Positions 5,463 to 6,568 of a stretch of 6,568 bases of DNA are shown piece after piece. This DNA comes from an uncultured Eubacteriales bacterium (GTDB lineage Bacteria; Bacillota; Clostridia; Peptostreptococcales; Anaerovoracaceae): positions 1-6,568 of the forward strand of contig CADBRY010000300.1 in NCBI GenBank assembly GCA_902797195.1, read 5' to 3'. Numbering within the stretch: position 1 is the first letter of the stretch; each line of letters opens with the position of its first letter. The translations under genes and the position numbers were made by a program. Under the pieces are notes generated by a model. That model was not told the DNA's origin and did no database searches. It saw nothing but the letters and a program-made list of their open reading frames with translations.

Positions 5463-6291
5463 TAAGATTCGGATAATATTATTCATACTGCTTATGCTCA
5501 TTGGCGCAGGAATACTCCTTTATCCTACAATAAGCAACTTCTGGAATGAATACCTGCATCATAGGATGATTAATGCTTATTCAGATGAGGTTTCAGAACT
5601 ATCCGATGAAGAAAAAGATAAACTTCTGGAAGATGCGATAGAGTACAACCGTCAGCACAAAGTCAACACCATAATGGATGCCTTCAGCGATGAAAATGAG
5701 TATGTATTGACTCATCCGTATGATACAATGTTGGCGGTGGATGACACGGGGATGATGTGTTATCTGGAAATCCCCAGACTCAGCGAGAAGATGGTCGTAT
5801 TCCACGGAGTTGCGGCCAAAACCCTTGAGAAGGGCGTGGGGCATATTGAAGGGACCAGCCTTCCAGTGGGCGGCGAGAGCACGCATACAGTAATGTCAGC
5901 GCACAGAGGACTGCCCAGTGCCAAGCTGTTTACAGACCTGGACCAGATTGTAGTTGGCGACCAGTTCTATATACACGTGCTGGATGAACATCTGGCTTAT
6001 GAAGTGGATCAGATCAATACAGTGCTTCCTGAAGAAGTAAGCCTGTTGGATATAGTTCCGGGACAGGATCTGGCGACGCTGGTAACATGTACGCCCTATG
6101 GCGTCAATACACACAGACTGTTGGTTCGGGGACACAGGGTGCCTTATGTGCCACCTGAAGAACCCACGGAAACCATATGGGATAAACTGTCACAGTTGCA
6201 GTTTGCGATAATCACGCTGATATTGGCTTTGCAAGCAGCGCTCATCGCATACATTATATTTCGTATCAGGAGAAAGAAGAAAAAGACATGA
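5455..6291 (+). CDS. srtC: Class C sortase (pilin polymerase), second copy
   Basis: This 278-residue protein has the same plan as the preceding one: N-terminal membrane segment (about 5-25), lid with D75-A-F77, His150 in SAHRGLP, Cys212 in TLVTCTPYGVNTHR, Arg221, and a C-terminal membrane segment (about 246-268) ending RIRRKKKKT. The core matches the first copy closely (GMM-Y-EIP, GVGH, SLPVGG, AHRGLP, LFTDLD, GHRVPYVP), so the pair arose by duplication; codon choices have drifted, so it is not recent. The EIP-side motif FHG and VGHIEGTSLPVGG is the more canonical version. Cys102 replaces the usual Gly in GMMGY. The start codon lies inside the first sortase's end and the nearest AGGAG (5434-5438) is 16 bases away, so translation probably depends on coupling. 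In loci with two class C sortases the copies may share shaft polymerisation or differ in pilin choice; the sequence does not tell which. Confidence 0.95.
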   Translation: MSNKIRIILFILLMLIGAGILLYPTISNFWNEYLHHRMINAYSDEVSELSDEEKDKLLEDAIEYNRQHKVNTIMDAFSDENEYVLTHPYDTMLAVDDTGMMCYLEIPRLSEKMVVFHGVAAKTLEKGVGHIEGTSLPVGGESTHTVMSAHRGLPSAKLFTDLDQIVVGDQFYIHVLDEHLAYEVDQINTVLPEEVSLLDIVPGQDLATLVTCTPYGVNTHRLLVRGHRVPYVPPEEPTETIWDKLSQLQFAIITLILALQAALIAYIIFRIRRKKKKT

Positions 6292-6568
6292 CAGGAACAA
6301 AGATATCATACAACAGAATATTGATCGTTCTTAGCCTGATAGCCGTGCTCGTTCTTGGGAACGCCAGTTTCCTTTACGCCGCGGACAATGCTTCTATGCC
6401 TGATCTGACGAAGAACAGCACTAACCTGACTATCGTCACCCAGTACACCGATGAGGAAAACATTACGCCCATCAGCGGAATGGAACTTACTATCTATAAA
6501 GTGGCTGATGTCAGCGTAAACGGTGGAAAGGTCAACTATACGCCTACCAACGAATTCAAGTCCGCAGG
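6288..6568 (+). CDS. Secreted minor or basal pilin candidate, 3' end missing
   Basis: The first 93 codons are visible and run off the window. The start is the ATG in an ATGA overlap with the second sortase's stop codon; AGGAG at 6268-6272 lies 15 bases upstream, so coupling is likely. Residues 1-32 form a signal peptide: charged start with Lys5 and Arg10, hydrophobic core ILIVLSLIAVLVLG, and a probable cleavage near LYA-A. After a short Ser/Asn/Thr-rich stretch comes LTIVTQYTD, then ISGMELTIYKVADV and TPTNEFKSA. This pattern, an opening strand with G-x-x-x-x-x-Y-K-V-A-D-V, is common at the start of CnaB-like domains in Clostridia surface and pilus proteins. Location after the sortases matches the small basal pilin in several streptococcal pilus islands. 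Its sorting signal, if any, is beyond the window, so the basal role is inferred. Confidence 0.8.
   Translation, partial: MTGTKISYNRILIVLSLIAVLVLGNASFLYAADNASMPDLTKNSTNLTIVTQYTDEENITPISGMELTIYKVADVSVNGGKVNYTPTNEFKSA

Overview
This window is most of a sortase-assembled (covalent, Spa/Fim-type) pilus locus. All genes lie on the + strand, and both the first and the last gene run off the window edges. The gene families point to a Gram-positive host: class C sortases, isopeptide-forming pilins, LPxTG-type sorting signals and a strong AAGGAGG ribosome binding site. The LPSTGGMGT / LPSAGGMGT style of sorting signal, the FimA-like D2 pilin domain and the moderate GC suggest an anaerobic member of Bacillota, class Clostridia. 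That placement is inference; nothing in the window fixes genus or species.

Layout: (1) 1-2295, the C-terminal 764 codons of a large multi-domain CnaB/SpaA-type surface protein, probably the tip or ancillary pilin, ending in an LPSAG sorting signal. (2) 2296-2440, a 145-base gap with two hairpins and a strong Shine-Dalgarno. (3) 2441-4507, the major (shaft) pilin of 688 residues, with signal peptide, N-terminal domain, acidic insert, D2 domain, CnaB domain and LPSTG signal. (4) 4508-4601, a 94-base gap with a long 20-pair hairpin ending just before the sortase ribosome binding site. (5) 4602-5462 and 5455-6291, two tandem class C (pilin-polymerising) sortases that overlap by 8 bases. (6) 6288-6568, the first 93 codons of another secreted protein, probably the basal or minor pilin, starting in an ATGA overlap with the second sortase. 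No gene-free stretch exceeds 300 bases.

How it works together (family knowledge plus inference): the pilins are exported through their signal peptides and held in the membrane by their C-terminal hydrophobic segments. The two sortases cut the LPxTG-like motifs and link subunits through lysine side chains into a shaft of the 688-residue protein, with the large protein at the tip and probably the last gene product at the base. A housekeeping class A sortase, not in this window, would normally attach the fibre to peptidoglycan. Gene order (large tip protein, major pilin, sortases, small pilin) resembles known streptococcal and clostridial pilus islands.

The system type is known. The points that stand out are: hairpins bracketing the major pilin cistron, including an unusually long one before the sortases; an aspartate-rich insert in the shaft pilin with a DxDxDGxxD calcium-loop-like motif; a lid motif DAF in place of DPF/DPW in both sortases; no canonical YPKN pilin motif; an LPSAG motif in the tip protein; and a sharp GC rise over that protein's sorting signal. 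I see no RNA gene, mobile element, CRISPR array or convincing promoter.
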